From Bacillus yapensis (GTDB lineage: Bacteria; Bacillota; Bacilli; Bacillales; Cytobacillaceae): a stretch of 64,000 nucleotides of DNA. The stretch lies in NCBI RefSeq assembly GCF_005280205.1, contig NZ_SUND01000011.1:102631-166630 (forward strand), given 5' to 3'. This document shows, piece by piece, positions 44,002 to 53,109 of this stretch (positions within the stretch are counted from its first letter, which is position 1; every line of letters starts with the position of its first letter). The translations under genes were made by a program, and so were the position numbers. The notes under the pieces are model-generated. The model had not been told where the DNA came from. It ran no database searches and was given only the letters and a program-made list of their open reading frames with translations.

Positions 44002-44161
44002 GTAAAAACCCAAGGACCGGTTTTTACTTCTTTTATACTAAATGGCGGTACCCATATTAATGGTGAAGGCACTTTTCTCACATACAATACATTTCTTGCA
44101 TCAATTACCTTGTCTACTAACTAAATATGTGTCAGATAGCATAAAGTTCGAGAAAAGAGCC
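44002..44161. repeat. Two-hairpin repeat, copy B
   Basis: Hairpin 1: GTAAAAACC-CAAGGACC-GGTTTTTAC (44002-44027). Spacer 40 nt. Hairpin 2: GGCACTTTTCTC (44068) / GAGAAAAGAGCC (44150), stem of 12 positions enclosing 70 nt. Ends 1 bp before the fabI stop codon, i.e. it forms the start of the fabI 3' untranslated region. Confidence 0.75.
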
Positions 44162-44162
44162 A

Positions 44163-44933
44163 TTAAAGAATATGGTACCCAGAATCGACGTGAAGATTTT
44201 CTCCTGTCATCCCGCGAGATAAGTCGCTGAATAGGAAAAGTGCTGTATCTCCAACCTCTTCAGGTGTTGTTGTTTTTCTTAAAGGAGCTTTCTCCTCGAT
44301 CTCTTTCAGGATTGAATTGAAATCACTAATTCCTTTTGCTGATAATGTACGAATTGGACCAGCAGAAATAGAGTTTACACGGATAGCTTGTGGTCCTAAA
44401 TCATTTGCTAAGTATCTTACACTTGCATCTAGAGAAGCCTTCGCTACACCCATAACATTGTAGTTTTGTACGACACGCTCACCACCTAAGTACGTAAGCG
44501 TTACGATGCTTCCACCTTCTGTCATTAAACCTCTTGCTTCTTTGGCAACAGCTGTTAAAGAATAAGCGCTGATATTGTGTGCTAACAAGAACCCATCACG
44601 AGTAGTGTTCATATACTCACCTTGAAGCTCTTCTTTATTAGCAAAAGCGATACAATGTGCAACTCCGTGGATCGTTCCTACTTCATTCTTAATTGTTGCA
44701 AAGCATTTCGCAATGTCTTCGTCCACTGTGACATCACATGGTAAGACAAGACAGTTATTGTCTTCTAATGAATCAACAAGTTCTCTTACGCTTTTTTCTA
44801 ATCTTTCCCCTACATAAGTAAAAATCAAACGAGCTCCTGCATTATGAAGAGAACGAGCAATTCCCCATGCAATACTACGTTTATTTGCAACTCCCATTAC
44901 GACTATATTTTTTCCTTCTAAAGAAAGAGTCAT
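44163..44933 (-). CDS. fabI: Enoyl-[acyl-carrier-protein] reductase (NADH), FabI
   Basis: 256 aa. Divergent-type SDR: GVANKRSIAWGIARSL (cofactor loop, about residues 14-29), SIVTLTYLGGERVVQNYNVMGVAKASL containing catalytic Tyr147- and Tyr157-type residues and Lys of the YX6K motif, and GPIRTLSAKGI. Catalyses the last reduction of fatty-acid elongation; target of triclosan. A FapR operator at 45162 and a 230-nt leader occupied by repeat copy C precede it. Its ribosome site CGGAGG overlaps the end of a leader ORF. Confidence 0.95.
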   Translation of the reverse strand: MTLSLEGKNIVVMGVANKRSIAWGIARSLHNAGARLIFTYVGERLEKSVRELVDSLEDNNCLVLPCDVTVDEDIAKCFATIKNEVGTIHGVAHCIAFANKEELQGEYMNTTRDGFLLAHNISAYSLTAVAKEARGLMTEGGSIVTLTYLGGERVVQNYNVMGVAKASLDASVRYLANDLGPQAIRVNSISAGPIRTLSAKGISDFNSILKEIEEKAPLRKTTTPEEVGDTALFLFSDLSRGMTGENLHVDSGYHIL

Positions 44934-44939
44934 TTAAAA

Positions 44940-45008
44940 TTACCTCCGCTTTTTACACATTTTTTTTATTGAATATTGTTTTTTTCGTAAATGTCCTAAA
45001 CCCGACAT
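44940..45008 (-). CDS. fabI leader ORF, 22 aa, within repeat copy C
   Basis: AGGTGG precedes ATG at 45008; the stop TAA (44940-44942) is 6 nt before the fabI ATG and overlaps the fabI ribosome site (CGG AGG TAA). Product is very basic (ends KKMCKKRR). Its start codon lies inside the 9-bp stem of hairpin 1 (GTAAATGTC / GACATTTAC). Arrangement suggests translational coupling or attenuation; that it is translated is inference. Confidence 0.45.
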   Translation of the reverse strand: MSGLGHLRKKQYSIKKMCKKRR

Positions 45009-45146
45009 TTACACCACCTATGTGGTTTATTGCTACAAATTTTTTCTGCACGGCACTTTTCGCCACCATTTACGGTTTTTAAGAGGAAATATTACTATAC
45101 ATTTGACCATGTACTATCAAAAGACAAATTGTCCGCGAAAAGAGCC
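44987..45146. repeat. Two-hairpin repeat, copy C (fabI leader)
   Basis: Hairpin 1: GTAAATGTC-CTAAACCC-GACATTTAC (44987-45012). Spacer 39 nt. Hairpin 2: GGCACTTTTCGC (45052) / GCGAAAAGAGCC (45135) enclosing 71 nt. It lies between the FapR operator and fabI, so it should be transcribed as the fabI 5' leader. Confidence 0.78.
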
Positions 45147-45161
45147 TCTTTATAACAAGTT

Positions 45162-45180
45162 ATTAGTACCTACTACTAAT
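45162..45180 (-). promoter_or_regulatory. FapR operator of fabI
   Basis: ATTAGTACCTACTACTAAT, matching the FapR consensus WTTAGTACCTNNTACTAAW apart from spacing detail in the centre. FapR represses fatty-acid and phospholipid genes and is released by malonyl-CoA. Confidence 0.85.
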
Positions 45181-45203
45181 TTTATCTTATTTTCTCCAAA
45201 AAG

Positions 45204-45288
45204 AAAAGCGGCAATACGTTTGAATCTATCAAATTTCAAAATGCATGGTCGATACATTATGAAATGACTCACGTACTGCCGCTCTTTT
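45204..45288 (-). terminator. Long-loop hairpin, probable terminator of the antiporter transcript
   Basis: AAAAGCGGCAATACG (45204) / CGTACTGCCGCTCTTTT (45272), followed on the minus strand by CTTTTCTTTTTGG. Stem of about 14 bp enclosing 53 nt that includes smaller inverted repeats. Confidence 0.55.
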
Positions 45289-45308
45289 ATCATTTTTACG
45301 CTGTTTTC

Positions 45309-45374
45309 TTATTGATTGTTATTTTTTCGTAAAAGTCCTAATTTTTTTCTTCGAAAAAAATCTAAAGCCGACAT
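45309..45374 (-). CDS. Short ORF within repeat copy D, 21 aa
   Basis: AGGAGGTG 4 nt before ATG 45374; MSALDFFRRKKLGLLRKNNN, stop at 45309. Same position and same first residues (MS-G/A-L) as the leader ORF of copy C. No gene follows directly, so translation is less plausible than in copy C. Confidence 0.3.
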   Translation of the reverse strand: MSALDFFRRKKLGLLRKNNNQ

Positions 45375-45514
45375 TTACACCTCCTATGTGGATTAGTGCT
45401 ACAGATTATTTTTGCACGGCACTTTTCGCAAACTTTTATTGTCTTTAAGAGGTACTATCGCTTTGTCATTTAATGAATTTTTATCTACAAGTAACAATCT
45501 ATGCGAAAAGAGCC
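45329..45514. repeat. Two-hairpin repeat, copy D
   Basis: Hairpin 1: GTAAAAGTC (45329) / GACATTTAC (45370), its loop enlarged by an inserted perfect hairpin ATTTTTTTC-TTC-GAAAAAAAT (45341-45361). Spacer 39 nt. Hairpin 2: GGCACTTTTCGC (45418) / GCGAAAAGAGCC (45503) enclosing 73 nt. Ends 17 bp after the antiporter stop codon. Confidence 0.77.
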
Positions 45515-45531
45515 TTTTTACTAGAACTGTT

Positions 45532-47403
45532 CTAGCACCATTCACAAAACTCTAGTTCACGTTTTAGTTCATCCACATACTCTTTTGTACCGGTCACAAT
45601 TAATCGGTCATTCAGCTGTAGTTCTGTGTCACCATGTGGGACGATCGAATCCTTGCCACGGAAAATCCGAACAAAGATGATATCCCCTGTAAAAGGAAAT
45701 CTTCTAATTGTCATGCCCTCAAATTGGTCATTCAACAGACGGATTTCATAAAGTGCTGTTTCTTGGTTCGTCAGAATACTCATCACGCGAGGAGACTCGA
45801 TTAGAGCCCGTAGAAGTGCTTTCGATGAATTGTAGACCGAATACACCTCGACGCCTTCTTCTCTTAATCCTTCCTCTAAGTCAGGACTTTCAATCCGGAC
45901 AATAACGCGCTCGACACCTTTTTCCTTGATCGCGATCGCAAGTGTCGCATTGATTTCATCATCACCTGTCGTAACAACAACCACATCTGCGGAGAATACA
46001 TCCGTATTTTCCAACGCTTCTATCGAAAATTGATCTATCTCCTGAATCTCGAATAAGGAATCGGCGATTTGTGCTCCCTCTTCCTTCGATTGTTTTGTAT
46101 GATACAAAGTGGTTTCATACAAGGAAGATTTTAATTCACGTGAAATCGGTAAAGTTAGCTGGTTTGCACCTATAAAAGCCACTTTTAGCTGTTTTGATTC
46201 CACTCTTTCTCGTGGTAAAAGATTTTTAAAGACAATTGGTGTAATTACACAAGTTATAACTGCTACAAGAATTAGAGTCCCGCTCATTTCTGCAGTGAGA
46301 ACTCCCATCCGCTCTCCAATTGTGGCAGCGGCAATAACAAGTGATAACGTTGATGTTAAAAGAAAACCTGAAGCTACCACGGTTTTTGTATCATACCAAG
46401 CTTTTAAAACAGCAATTGGAATAAGCTTCGAAACAAGTAAGGCAATTAAAAGCAACGGAATTAACATTAACATTTTCGGGTCACCAAATAATTGCCAAAT
46501 ATCTAAATCAACACCGACCATGACGAAGAAAATCGGAATTAAGAAGCCATAGCCAAAGGAATCAAGCTTATGAACAAGCTCCTGATCAGGTGCCAAGAGG
46601 GATACCAATACCCCTGCTAAAAATGCCCCGAGGATATTCTCTGCACCAACAGTTTCGGAAATACCTACTAACAAAATAATTAAGGTAAATACAGCACGTG
46701 TTCCGATTTGAATGGTTCCGGTCGACATGTTTTGAATGAGCTTATTCCCTTTAAATCTACGACCTACAAAGTATAAAATCAGTCCTGCTCCAAAAAGAAT
46801 CAGTAAAAGCCAAGTATTTCCTTGTCCACCATCGTAAAGCGATACGAAAACAGCGAGCAGGATCATCGTTACTAAATCGGCAATAACTGCGACAAGCAGG
46901 ATGATTTGTCCAATATTTGTTTTCATTAAATGTGCTTCTTTTAGAGTTGGAACGACTACTCCTAATGAAATGGTAGAAATGATTAATGTCATTAAAAATG
47001 CATTATCAATAAAGCCTGCAAGGACAAATAAATAAGATAAACCATAGGAAACGATAAAAATGCCAATAAAGACAACAGATGCGACAAAAAAGCCATTCGG
47101 TTCATCTTTTCCATTTGGTAACTTTTCCTTTTTCTTATTCTTATTACTCGTAAAAGCTGAAAAATCGATCTCGAGACCACTCAAGAACATCAAGAAGATA
47201 AAGCCTAAAGTAGAAAGTGTCTCTAGCCACATATCCTCATGAACGAGATCGAAACCACTTTTTCCAATGATGAGACCCATTAATATTTCTGCTACGACAA
47301 CGGGAATAAAATTAAGTTTGAAACGATGAAGTAAGATGGGTGTTAAAAATGCGATGATGATCACAATAACCAAGGATGCAACGGAGGCACCATGTTCTTC
47401 CAT
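45532..47403 (-). CDS. yjbQ: CPA2 cation:proton antiporter with RCK domain (YjbQ-like)
   Basis: 623 aa. About twelve membrane segments (residues 5-385) with the CPA2 pattern VVAEILMGLIIGKSG and ILGAFLAGVLVSLL. Then a TrkA-N-like domain (VAFIGANQLTLPISRELKSS, VVVVTTGDDEINATLAIAIKE) and a C-terminal TrkA-C domain (ALYEIRLLNDQFEGMTIRRF...HGDTELQLNDRLIVTGT). It should exchange K+ or Na+ for H+ under nucleotide or ligand control. Divergent from prpE. Its transcript runs into repeat copy D. Confidence 0.9.
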   Translation of the reverse strand: MEEHGASVASLVIVIIIAFLTPILLHRFKLNFIPVVVAEILMGLIIGKSGFDLVHEDMWLETLSTLGFIFLMFLSGLEIDFSAFTSNKNKKKEKLPNGKDEPNGFFVASVVFIGIFIVSYGLSYLFVLAGFIDNAFLMTLIISTISLGVVVPTLKEAHLMKTNIGQIILLVAVIADLVTMILLAVFVSLYDGGQGNTWLLLILFGAGLILYFVGRRFKGNKLIQNMSTGTIQIGTRAVFTLIILLVGISETVGAENILGAFLAGVLVSLLAPDQELVHKLDSFGYGFLIPIFFVMVGVDLDIWQLFGDPKMLMLIPLLLIALLVSKLIPIAVLKAWYDTKTVVASGFLLTSTLSLVIAAATIGERMGVLTAEMSGTLILVAVITCVITPIVFKNLLPRERVESKQLKVAFIGANQLTLPISRELKSSLYETTLYHTKQSKEEGAQIADSLFEIQEIDQFSIEALENTDVFSADVVVVTTGDDEINATLAIAIKEKGVERVIVRIESPDLEEGLREEGVEVYSVYNSSKALLRALIESPRVMSILTNQETALYEIRLLNDQFEGMTIRRFPFTGDIIFVRIFRGKDSIVPHGDTELQLNDRLIVTGTKEYVDELKRELEFCEWC

Positions 47404-47547
47404 TTACAACTCCTCCTTTATGTATGATTTCAAAACTGAAATGATATTTTTTTGGCAGTTTATAATTATTTATCCTACTAAAGCTCCTAGTCATGATGCA
47501 AACAATAAGGTTGGGTATAATATCAAATAAAAACAAAGGAGTCTCTC

Positions 47548-48288
47548 ATGAAACTTGATATTATTGGAGATATTCATGGCTGTTTTCATGAATTTCATGA
47601 ATTAACGAAACAGCTAAATTATGATTGGACAAGTGGGTTCCCGATTCATCCTCAAGGTCGACGGCTTGCTTTTGTCGGTGATTTAACCGATCGCGGTCCC
47701 CAGTCACTTAAGGTAATTGAAGTCGTTTGGAAGCTCGTGATTAAAGAAAAACTGGCTTTTTATACGCCTGGCAACCATTGCAATAAGCTGTATCGCTATT
47801 TCATAGGAAACAAAGTACAGGTAACACACGGATTAGAAACGACTGTGGCTGAGTATGAAGCGCTCGATTCAAAAAATCAATCCAGAATAAAGAAAATGTT
47901 TATCGAGCTATACGAGCAAAACCCTTTACACCAGGTGCTCGATGATGGCCAGCTTGTGATTGCTCATGCAGGGATTCGTGAGGATTATATCGGAAAGGAA
48001 AATTCAAAGGTAAAAACATTTGTCTTGTATGGAGACATTACAGGAGAAAAACACCCTGATGGCTCTCCTATTCGACGCGACTGGGCGAAACATTACAAAG
48101 GGAATAGAACCATCGTTTACGGTCATACGCCTGTAAAAGAACCAAGAATTCTTAACAATACATACAATATCGACACTGGAGCTGTCTTTGGTGGCAAATT
48201 GACAGCTCTACAGTATCCAGAAATGACATTGGTCTCTGTTCCATCAACCATGCCTTTTGTGGCGGAAAAATTCAAAGAGATTTTATAG
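47548..48288 (+). CDS. prpE: Bis(5'-nucleosyl)-tetraphosphatase PrpE
   Basis: 246 aa metallophosphoesterase: DIHGCFHEF (residues about 5-13), [16 protein letters not shown] and [10 protein letters not shown] carry the two-metal ligands. In B. subtilis it splits Ap4A to ADP and affects spore germination. It overlaps the convergent rluD-like gene by 6 bp at the stops, with no terminator between them. Confidence 0.9.
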   Translation: MKLDIIGDIHGCFHEFHELTKQLNYDWTSGFPIHPQGRRLAFVGDLTDRGPQSLKVIEVVWKLVIKEKLAFYTPGNHCNKLYRYFIGNKVQVTHGLETTVAEYEALDSKNQSRIKKMFIELYEQNPLHQVLDDGQLVIAHAGIREDYIGKENSKVKTFVLYGDITGEKHPDGSPIRRDWAKHYKGNRTIVYGHTPVKEPRILNNTYNIDTGAVFGGKLTALQYPEMTLVSVPSTMPFVAEKFKEIL

Positions 48289-49167
48289 TAACTCTTTCAT
48301 GTCATCGGCCAAGTCACACGCAAAACGCAACTCATTTTTTTCTATCGGATGGATAAAGGTAAGCTTCGCGCAGTGAAGAGCTTGCCTTTTTATACGTGAA
48401 GTCTCCCCTCCATAAAGGTCGTCCCCTAATAATGGATGGCCAATATGAGAAAGGTGTACACGTATTTGATGCGTTCTACCCGTTTCTAATTGAAGCTTCA
48501 CATGGGCAAATGTGGAGTATTGCTTGAGGACCTCAAAGTGCGTACAAGCATATTGCCCTCCATCCTGGACTTCTCTTTCAATGATGCTATCGCTTTTTCT
48601 CCCAATTGGTTTTTCAATTGTACCTTTAGTTTCGGAAAAAATCCCTTCAGCAAAGGCCTCATAATTCCGTTTTAAAGTACCTTCTTTTTGCTGTTTGCTC
48701 ATTAAATGATGGATATGACGATGCTTCGCGATCAGTACAAGTCCTGATGTGTCTCGATCTAATCTCGTGACAATATGAACGGTAGTTGCTAATTCTATTT
48801 TTTTGTAGTACCCAATAATGGCATTCGCTAAGCTTCCGCTTGGATGTTCACGAGATGGAATTGTGCTCATTCCAGCCGGCTTATTAACAACAAGAACATA
48901 ATCATCCTCATACAAAATATGAAGGGGGATATTTTCCCCCTCCATCGATTCACTTATGGACTCTGGTGGGAACTCAACGAGAAGTAAGTCCCCTTCACTC
49001 AATGGTTTTCGGACCGTAACTTCTTCTCCATTAAGCTTAATACTACCACCAGAAAATTTAATATCCGTCAGGGCTGTCTTCGAAATTTCCTGCTCCTTCA
49101 AAAATCCTCGAATGAGCTTACCTTCATCAGCCCTTTGAATCTTCCACTCTAATGTATATTTAGACAA
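48283..49167 (-). CDS. yjbO: RluA/RluD-family pseudouridine synthase (YjbO-like)
   Basis: 294 aa from TTG 49167, with GGGAG 8 nt upstream; the frame is open further but that part overlaps ppnK. S4-like N-terminal region ([20 protein letters not shown]), then the catalytic motif [18 protein letters not shown] with Asp in RLDRDTSG (about residue 143), and [24 protein letters not shown]. Modifies uridine in rRNA or tRNA; the site is not deduced. Follows ppnK by 22 bp. Confidence 0.9.
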   Translation of the reverse strand: MSKYTLEWKIQRADEGKLIRGFLKEQEISKTALTDIKFSGGSIKLNGEEVTVRKPLSEGDLLLVEFPPESISESMEGENIPLHILYEDDYVLVVNKPAGMSTIPSREHPSGSLANAIIGYYKKIELATTVHIVTRLDRDTSGLVLIAKHRHIHHLMSKQQKEGTLKRNYEAFAEGIFSETKGTIEKPIGRKSDSIIEREVQDGGQYACTHFEVLKQYSTFAHVKLQLETGRTHQIRVHLSHIGHPLLGDDLYGGETSRIKRQALHCAKLTFIHPIEKNELRFACDLADDMKELL

Positions 49168-49189
49168 TCTACATACTCCCTTGCTAGTG

Positions 49190-49987
49190 TTAGTCAGAAA
49201 TAAATGAATCACGAACCCTTTTCCAAAACGGAAATGGTCTGAAACGGGCAAAACGAATTTTCTCGTCTGCCACGCGAAATTGAATCGACTTTACATCCTT
49301 ATGAAGTAAGGTTAAATGGTCAACCGTCATCTGAAAATCTGGATTGTTTACAGGCTTAAGCATACAAGTGTGATGAGCTGGTAAAACCAATGGCGAACCA
49401 ACTGTACGAAATACACGATTATTAATTGAAGCCATCTCAGCTAACTGAATAGCTGGGATCGATGGGTGCAGAATTGCTCCGCCCAACGCTTTATTATAAG
49501 CCGTACTTCCTGATGGAGTAGATAAGCATAAGCCATCCCCACGAAAACGTTCGAACAGCTGTCCTCTTATTTCAACATCCATTACAAGGGTCGCATCGAC
49601 ACTTTTTACCGTGGATTCATTTAATGCTAAATAACGGCTTTCCTTTCCCCCATGAGAATAGCGCACAATTACTTCAAGAAGCGGGTATTCCACGACCTGA
49701 AACGGAGTCTTAGCAATCGCAATTACGAGCTTTTCAATCTCCTCAGGAGTCCAATCGGCATAAAACCCTAAATGTCCCGTATGAACACCGACAAAAGCCG
49801 TCTTATCTAGTCTATTTTTATATCGATGAAAGGCGTAAAGAAGCGTTCCATCTCCTCCAACAGAAATGACAATGTCAGGCTTATCCTCATCATAAACAAG
49901 ATTGAAATCCTGTAAATAAGACCTCATTTTATGCATTAGTGTATTTGATTTTGAATCCCCTTTTGAAGTAATCGCAAAATTCATCAT
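49190..49987 (-). CDS. ppnK: NAD kinase
   Basis: 265 aa. GGDGT motif in [15 protein letters not shown] (about residues 41-53), LNESTVKS and [14 protein letters not shown]. Phosphorylates NAD to NADP. GAGGAG upstream; ATG ATG at the start leaves one residue uncertain. Operon relQ-ppnK-yjbO as in B. subtilis (yjbM-yjbN-yjbO). Confidence 0.94.
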   Translation of the reverse strand: MMNFAITSKGDSKSNTLMHKMRSYLQDFNLVYDEDKPDIVISVGGDGTLLYAFHRYKNRLDKTAFVGVHTGHLGFYADWTPEEIEKLVIAIAKTPFQVVEYPLLEVIVRYSHGGKESRYLALNESTVKSVDATLVMDVEIRGQLFERFRGDGLCLSTPSGSTAYNKALGGAILHPSIPAIQLAEMASINNRVFRTVGSPLVLPAHHTCMLKPVNNPDFQMTVDHLTLLHKDVKSIQFRVADEKIRFARFRPFPFWKRVRDSFISD

Positions 49988-50018
49988 TCTGACTCCTCTA
50001 TTTAATCGGCTATTTTAT

Positions 50019-50699
50019 TTATTCTGATTGTCCATTTAAATTGGTGAGTTCGCTGTTCTCATCTTGATGTAGTTCTTTTTTTCTTGTAAAAAAGGCTTGC
50101 GCTTCTTGTATTTCGCCCCTAATCAATGACATTTCCTCATCTAGACGGAACGCTGCTTCAGCTGCCCTTTGTAGTCGAAGTTGGATAGCCTCTGGAAACT
50201 GTCCTTTATATTTATAATTCAAAGAATGCTCAATCGTTGCCCAAAAATTCATTGCTAAAGTGCGAATCTGAATTTCCACAAGGATTTTCTTTTCTCCTGA
50301 TATCATTTGGACAGGATAGCGAATGACTACATGGTAAGAACGATATCCGCTTTCCTTTTTATTAGAAATATAATTTCGTTCTTCGACGATTTCAAAGTCG
50401 TTTCGTTTCCTGAGAAGCTCAACTACTGGGCCAATATCATCGACAAACTGACACATCATTCGAAGTCCTGCAATGTCCTGCATTTCTGTTTCCAATTTAT
50501 TTAAAGGGATTCCCTTTTGCTTTGCTTTGTCGAGAATACTTGCAATCGGCTTTACGCGACCTGTGACAAATTCTATTGGTGATGGATTCGAGGCTAACTC
50601 AAATTGTCCCCTCATCCCTTTTAATTTAATCTTTAATTCATCAACCGCTTGCTTATATGGTGCTAAAAACTGGTCCCAATTTTTCAACGTTCGTTTCAC
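50019..50699 (-). CDS. relQ: Small alarmone synthetase RelQ
   Basis: 226 aa, synthetase domain only: GRVKPIASILDKAKQKG, IAGLRMMCQFVDDI, YRSYHVVIRYP, VEIQIRTLAMNFWATIEHSL. It makes (p)ppGpp from GTP/GDP and ATP; RelQ enzymes are tetramers and are switched by pppGpp and RNA. The start is ambiguous: GTG 50699 is used, but TTG 50687 has the better-placed GAGGTGA. First gene of the relQ-ppnK-yjbO run. Confidence 0.93.
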   Translation of the reverse strand: MKRTLKNWDQFLAPYKQAVDELKIKLKGMRGQFELASNPSPIEFVTGRVKPIASILDKAKQKGIPLNKLETEMQDIAGLRMMCQFVDDIGPVVELLRKRNDFEIVEERNYISNKKESGYRSYHVVIRYPVQMISGEKKILVEIQIRTLAMNFWATIEHSLNYKYKGQFPEAIQLRLQRAAEAAFRLDEEMSLIRGEIQEAQAFFTRKKELHQDENSELTNLNGQSE

Positions 50700-50772
50700 C
50701 TCATCCGAAGTTTTCTAGCATGTTCCTAGAACAAGCTGATCTTTTCTCTCTTTGACGGATGATCAGCAGAAG

Positions 50773-51141
50773 TTAAAAACAAGCTTCTACTTTTGCAACC
50801 ATTTCCTCGCCATAATTGCCATTTCCTTTTATGTTTTCTACGAGATACTCCAGCTCTTCGAAAAAATTCTCAAGTTCAAGCTGTTCTGTACTATTACTTA
50901 AGTAAACATTTGCCTGTGAATCCATTCCTCGCTTTAATTCTGGCCAAAAGTCCTCTTTGATCGCAAGATATGTATATTCATCATTTATTTCTAGAACATA
51001 AACAAAGGACAAACCGTCAGAATCAACGAGCATTTGCCCAGTTGCTTTAACCTCACTCAAATTTGTTTCAGGTTCGACTAGAAGTGCTATTTCATTTTTA
51101 TCTGTTGTATTTGTTTTTATGACTAATAATTTTTCTCTCAT
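50773..51141 (-). CDS. yjbL: YjbL-like hypothetical protein
   Basis: 122 aa from ATG 51141 (GGGAG 8 nt upstream), the length of B. subtilis YjbL. Soluble, acidic, with a UPF0738-like beta-rich N-terminal half (ALLVEPETNLSEVKATGQML) and a helical C-terminus. Function unknown. Divergent from yjbK; 74 bp upstream of relQ on the same strand. Confidence 0.8.
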   Translation of the reverse strand: MREKLLVIKTNTTDKNEIALLVEPETNLSEVKATGQMLVDSDGLSFVYVLEINDEYTYLAIKEDFWPELKRGMDSQANVYLSNSTEQLELENFFEELEYLVENIKGNGNYGEEMVAKVEACF

Positions 51142-51289
51142 AATTTCAACTCCCATACTTCACCATTTTACCATAAACCACTCATTTATTCACACTTCTA
51201 GGAAGTAGCCCCAGCTTCATAAATAAGGTACAATTTGATTATTGTTAAGTTTGAGAAGAGAGCCATTGTTATAGAGAGGATTGAAATAG

Positions 51290-51871
51290 ATGTCTCAGAA
51301 TATCGAAATAGAATTTAAAAACCTTTTAACAGAATCAGAGTTTATGCAATTAAAAAGCTTTTTAGACATAGACAACTCCAAGTTCATTAAACAGGATAAC
51401 CATTATTTCGATACAGCCAATTTTGCATTAAAGGAACTTGGTTGTGCGTTAAGAATCCGTTTTAAAAATGGACACTATGAATTAACTTTGAAAGAACCTC
51501 ATCCAGAAGGACTTCTTGAAACGAACCAGACAATTTCTGAACAGGCAGCAACCGAAATGCTAGAAAACAATGTAATCATCGAAGGTCCTGTTAAGGAACG
51601 ATTAGTAGAGCACCATATTCCTCTTGAAGAGTTGGTTCTATTTGGCACCTTATCGACAGAGCGGGCTGAACAAGACTTTCAAGGTGGCTTAATCGTTTTA
51701 GATTATAGTACCTATTTAAATCATTTTGATTATGAGTTAGAATATGAAGTACATGACTATCAAAAAGGCAAAGAGATATTTGAAAATCTATTAAGCCAAT
51801 TAAATATACCAATAAGAACGACTAAAAATAAAATTCGCAGGTTTTATCAAGCAAAGTTCAATCAGAAATAG
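51290..51871 (+). CDS. yjbK: CYTH-domain phosphohydrolase YjbK
   Basis: 193 aa. EIEFK at residues 5-9 is the ExExK metal/phosphate motif of CYTH/triphosphate tunnel enzymes, followed by the alternating charged strands (ALRIRFKNGHYELTLKEP). Likely hydrolyses triphosphate compounds; substrate unproven. Neighbour of RelQ in many Firmicutes, which suggests a link to nucleotide signalling. Followed 21 bp later by yjbJ. Confidence 0.9.
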   Translation: MSQNIEIEFKNLLTESEFMQLKSFLDIDNSKFIKQDNHYFDTANFALKELGCALRIRFKNGHYELTLKEPHPEGLLETNQTISEQAATEMLENNVIIEGPVKERLVEHHIPLEELVLFGTLSTERAEQDFQGGLIVLDYSTYLNHFDYELEYEVHDYQKGKEIFENLLSQLNIPIRTTKNKIRRFYQAKFNQK

Positions 51872-51892
51872 GCTCATCAAGGAGAATTTATT

Positions 51893-52513
51893 ATGAATGT
51901 TGAACAATTAAAAGTAATGCTACAGCTACAAGCTTTACAAAATTTTAATAGCTCTTCGACTGGTACAGGAAGTTCTCTTTTTCAAGAAATGATTAATGAA
52001 ATCCTTGTTAGCAGTCAGGAGTCTTTATTGACAGGGTCGGAAACAGAAGAAAACACGGAAACACTTACCTCGTTCCCAATGTCAACTTCACTTCCACCAC
52101 TTAGCTTAACAAAGCTATCAGCTTCTTCAGGTGAGAAGTCTAATTTTGATGCGTTGATTGAAGAGGCAGCAAGTAAATACAACCTGCCTGTATCGTTAAT
52201 TAAATCCGTTATTAAGCAAGAGTCTAATTTTAATGCAAATGCTATTAGCTCTGCTGGTGCCTCTGGGCTTATGCAGCTTATGCCAGGAACAGCAAAGCAT
52301 TTAGGTGTTTCCAATGTATTTGACCCGAAGGAAAACATCTTTGGCGGAAGCAAATATTTAAGACAAATGCTTGATAAATATGATAATAATGTGGAGCTTG
52401 CATTAGCTGCTTATAACGCAGGTCCAGGAAACGTGGACAAATTCGGAGGAATCCCTCCTTTCAAAGAAACGCAAAACTATGTAAAGAAAATCACTAGTAA
52501 TCTAATGGCATAA
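51893..52513 (+). CDS. yjbJ: Lytic transglycosylase YjbJ
   Basis: 206 aa. A polar N-terminal half of about 80 residues with no clear signal peptide, then an SLT domain: [20 protein letters not shown] (catalytic Glu in KQESNFN, about residue 106), [13 protein letters not shown] and [18 protein letters not shown]. Cleaves peptidoglycan glycan strands. Export route is not evident. Own terminator. Confidence 0.88.
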   Translation: MNVEQLKVMLQLQALQNFNSSSTGTGSSLFQEMINEILVSSQESLLTGSETEENTETLTSFPMSTSLPPLSLTKLSASSGEKSNFDALIEEAASKYNLPVSLIKSVIKQESNFNANAISSAGASGLMQLMPGTAKHLGVSNVFDPKENIFGGSKYLRQMLDKYDNNVELALAAYNAGPGNVDKFGGIPPFKETQNYVKKITSNLMA

Positions 52514-52518
52514 TGAGA

Positions 52519-52546
52519 AACCCTGTCTAAATCGACAGGGTTTTAA
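52519..52546 (+). terminator. Terminator of yjbK-yjbJ
   Basis: AACCCTGTC-TAAATC-GACAGGGTT then TTAATTT. Confidence 0.82.
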
Positions 52547-52704
52547 TTTAGATAATTTTTCCTATTCTTCTATCTACGAGCCAATTGTTTGAGATATTGC
52601 TTTCTCATTGATAAAATAAAGGAAACTCGCAAGACGGATAGTACATTTGGCACCTAATGTCCCAATTTTTATGGATAGGAGCCATCACAAAGGAGTTTTC
52701 ATTT

Positions 52705-53109
52705 ATGGAGAATATGTCCACACCATTTGAAGTAATTGGTGAAGAAAAATTACATCAGTTAATCGATGCTTTTTACAGCAAAGTTGGCCAGCATCCAGAT
52801 TTGGTTCCTATTTTCCCAAATGACCTTTCTGAAACAGCACGAAAACAAAAGCAATTTATGACACAATTTTTAGGTGGCCCTTCTTTATATACGGAGGAGC
52901 ATGGACACCCAATGCTACGGGCACGACACATGCCTTTTGAAATCACAGAAACCCGGGCAAAGGCATGGCTATCTTGTATGGAAGAAGCCATGGATGAAGT
53001 CGGACTTGACGGAATGCTTAGAGAGTATTTTTACTCAAGACTCGTATTGACTGCCGAGCATATGATTAACACATCTGAAAAGGAAGACATGAAAGGTGAA
53101 GGCTTGTGA
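52705..53109 (+). CDS. yjbI: Truncated hemoglobin (group II) YjbI
   Basis: 134 aa from ATG 52705 (AAAGGAG 9 nt upstream). 2-on-2 globin: [16 protein letters not shown], then the [21 protein letters not shown] segment (proximal His in RARHMPF, about residue 76) and [12 protein letters not shown]. Binds heme and oxygen; in B. subtilis YjbI protects against oxidative damage and supports BslA assembly. The stop overlaps the spxH start (GTGA). Confidence 0.9.
   Translation: MENMSTPFEVIGEEKLHQLIDAFYSKVGQHPDLVPIFPNDLSETARKQKQFMTQFLGGPSLYTEEHGHPMLRARHMPFEITETRAKAWLSCMEEAMDEVGLDGMLREYFYSRLVLTAEHMINTSEKEDMKGEGL

Noticed and set aside
44867..45082. 71-codon plus-strand frame across the fabI start and repeat C
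   Set aside because: No ribosome site; explained by fabI antisense plus the repeat hairpins.
51247..51263. AAGTTTGAGAAGAGAGC, similar to one arm of repeat copy A
   Set aside because: The second arm and hairpin 1 are absent, so it is not counted as a fifth copy.
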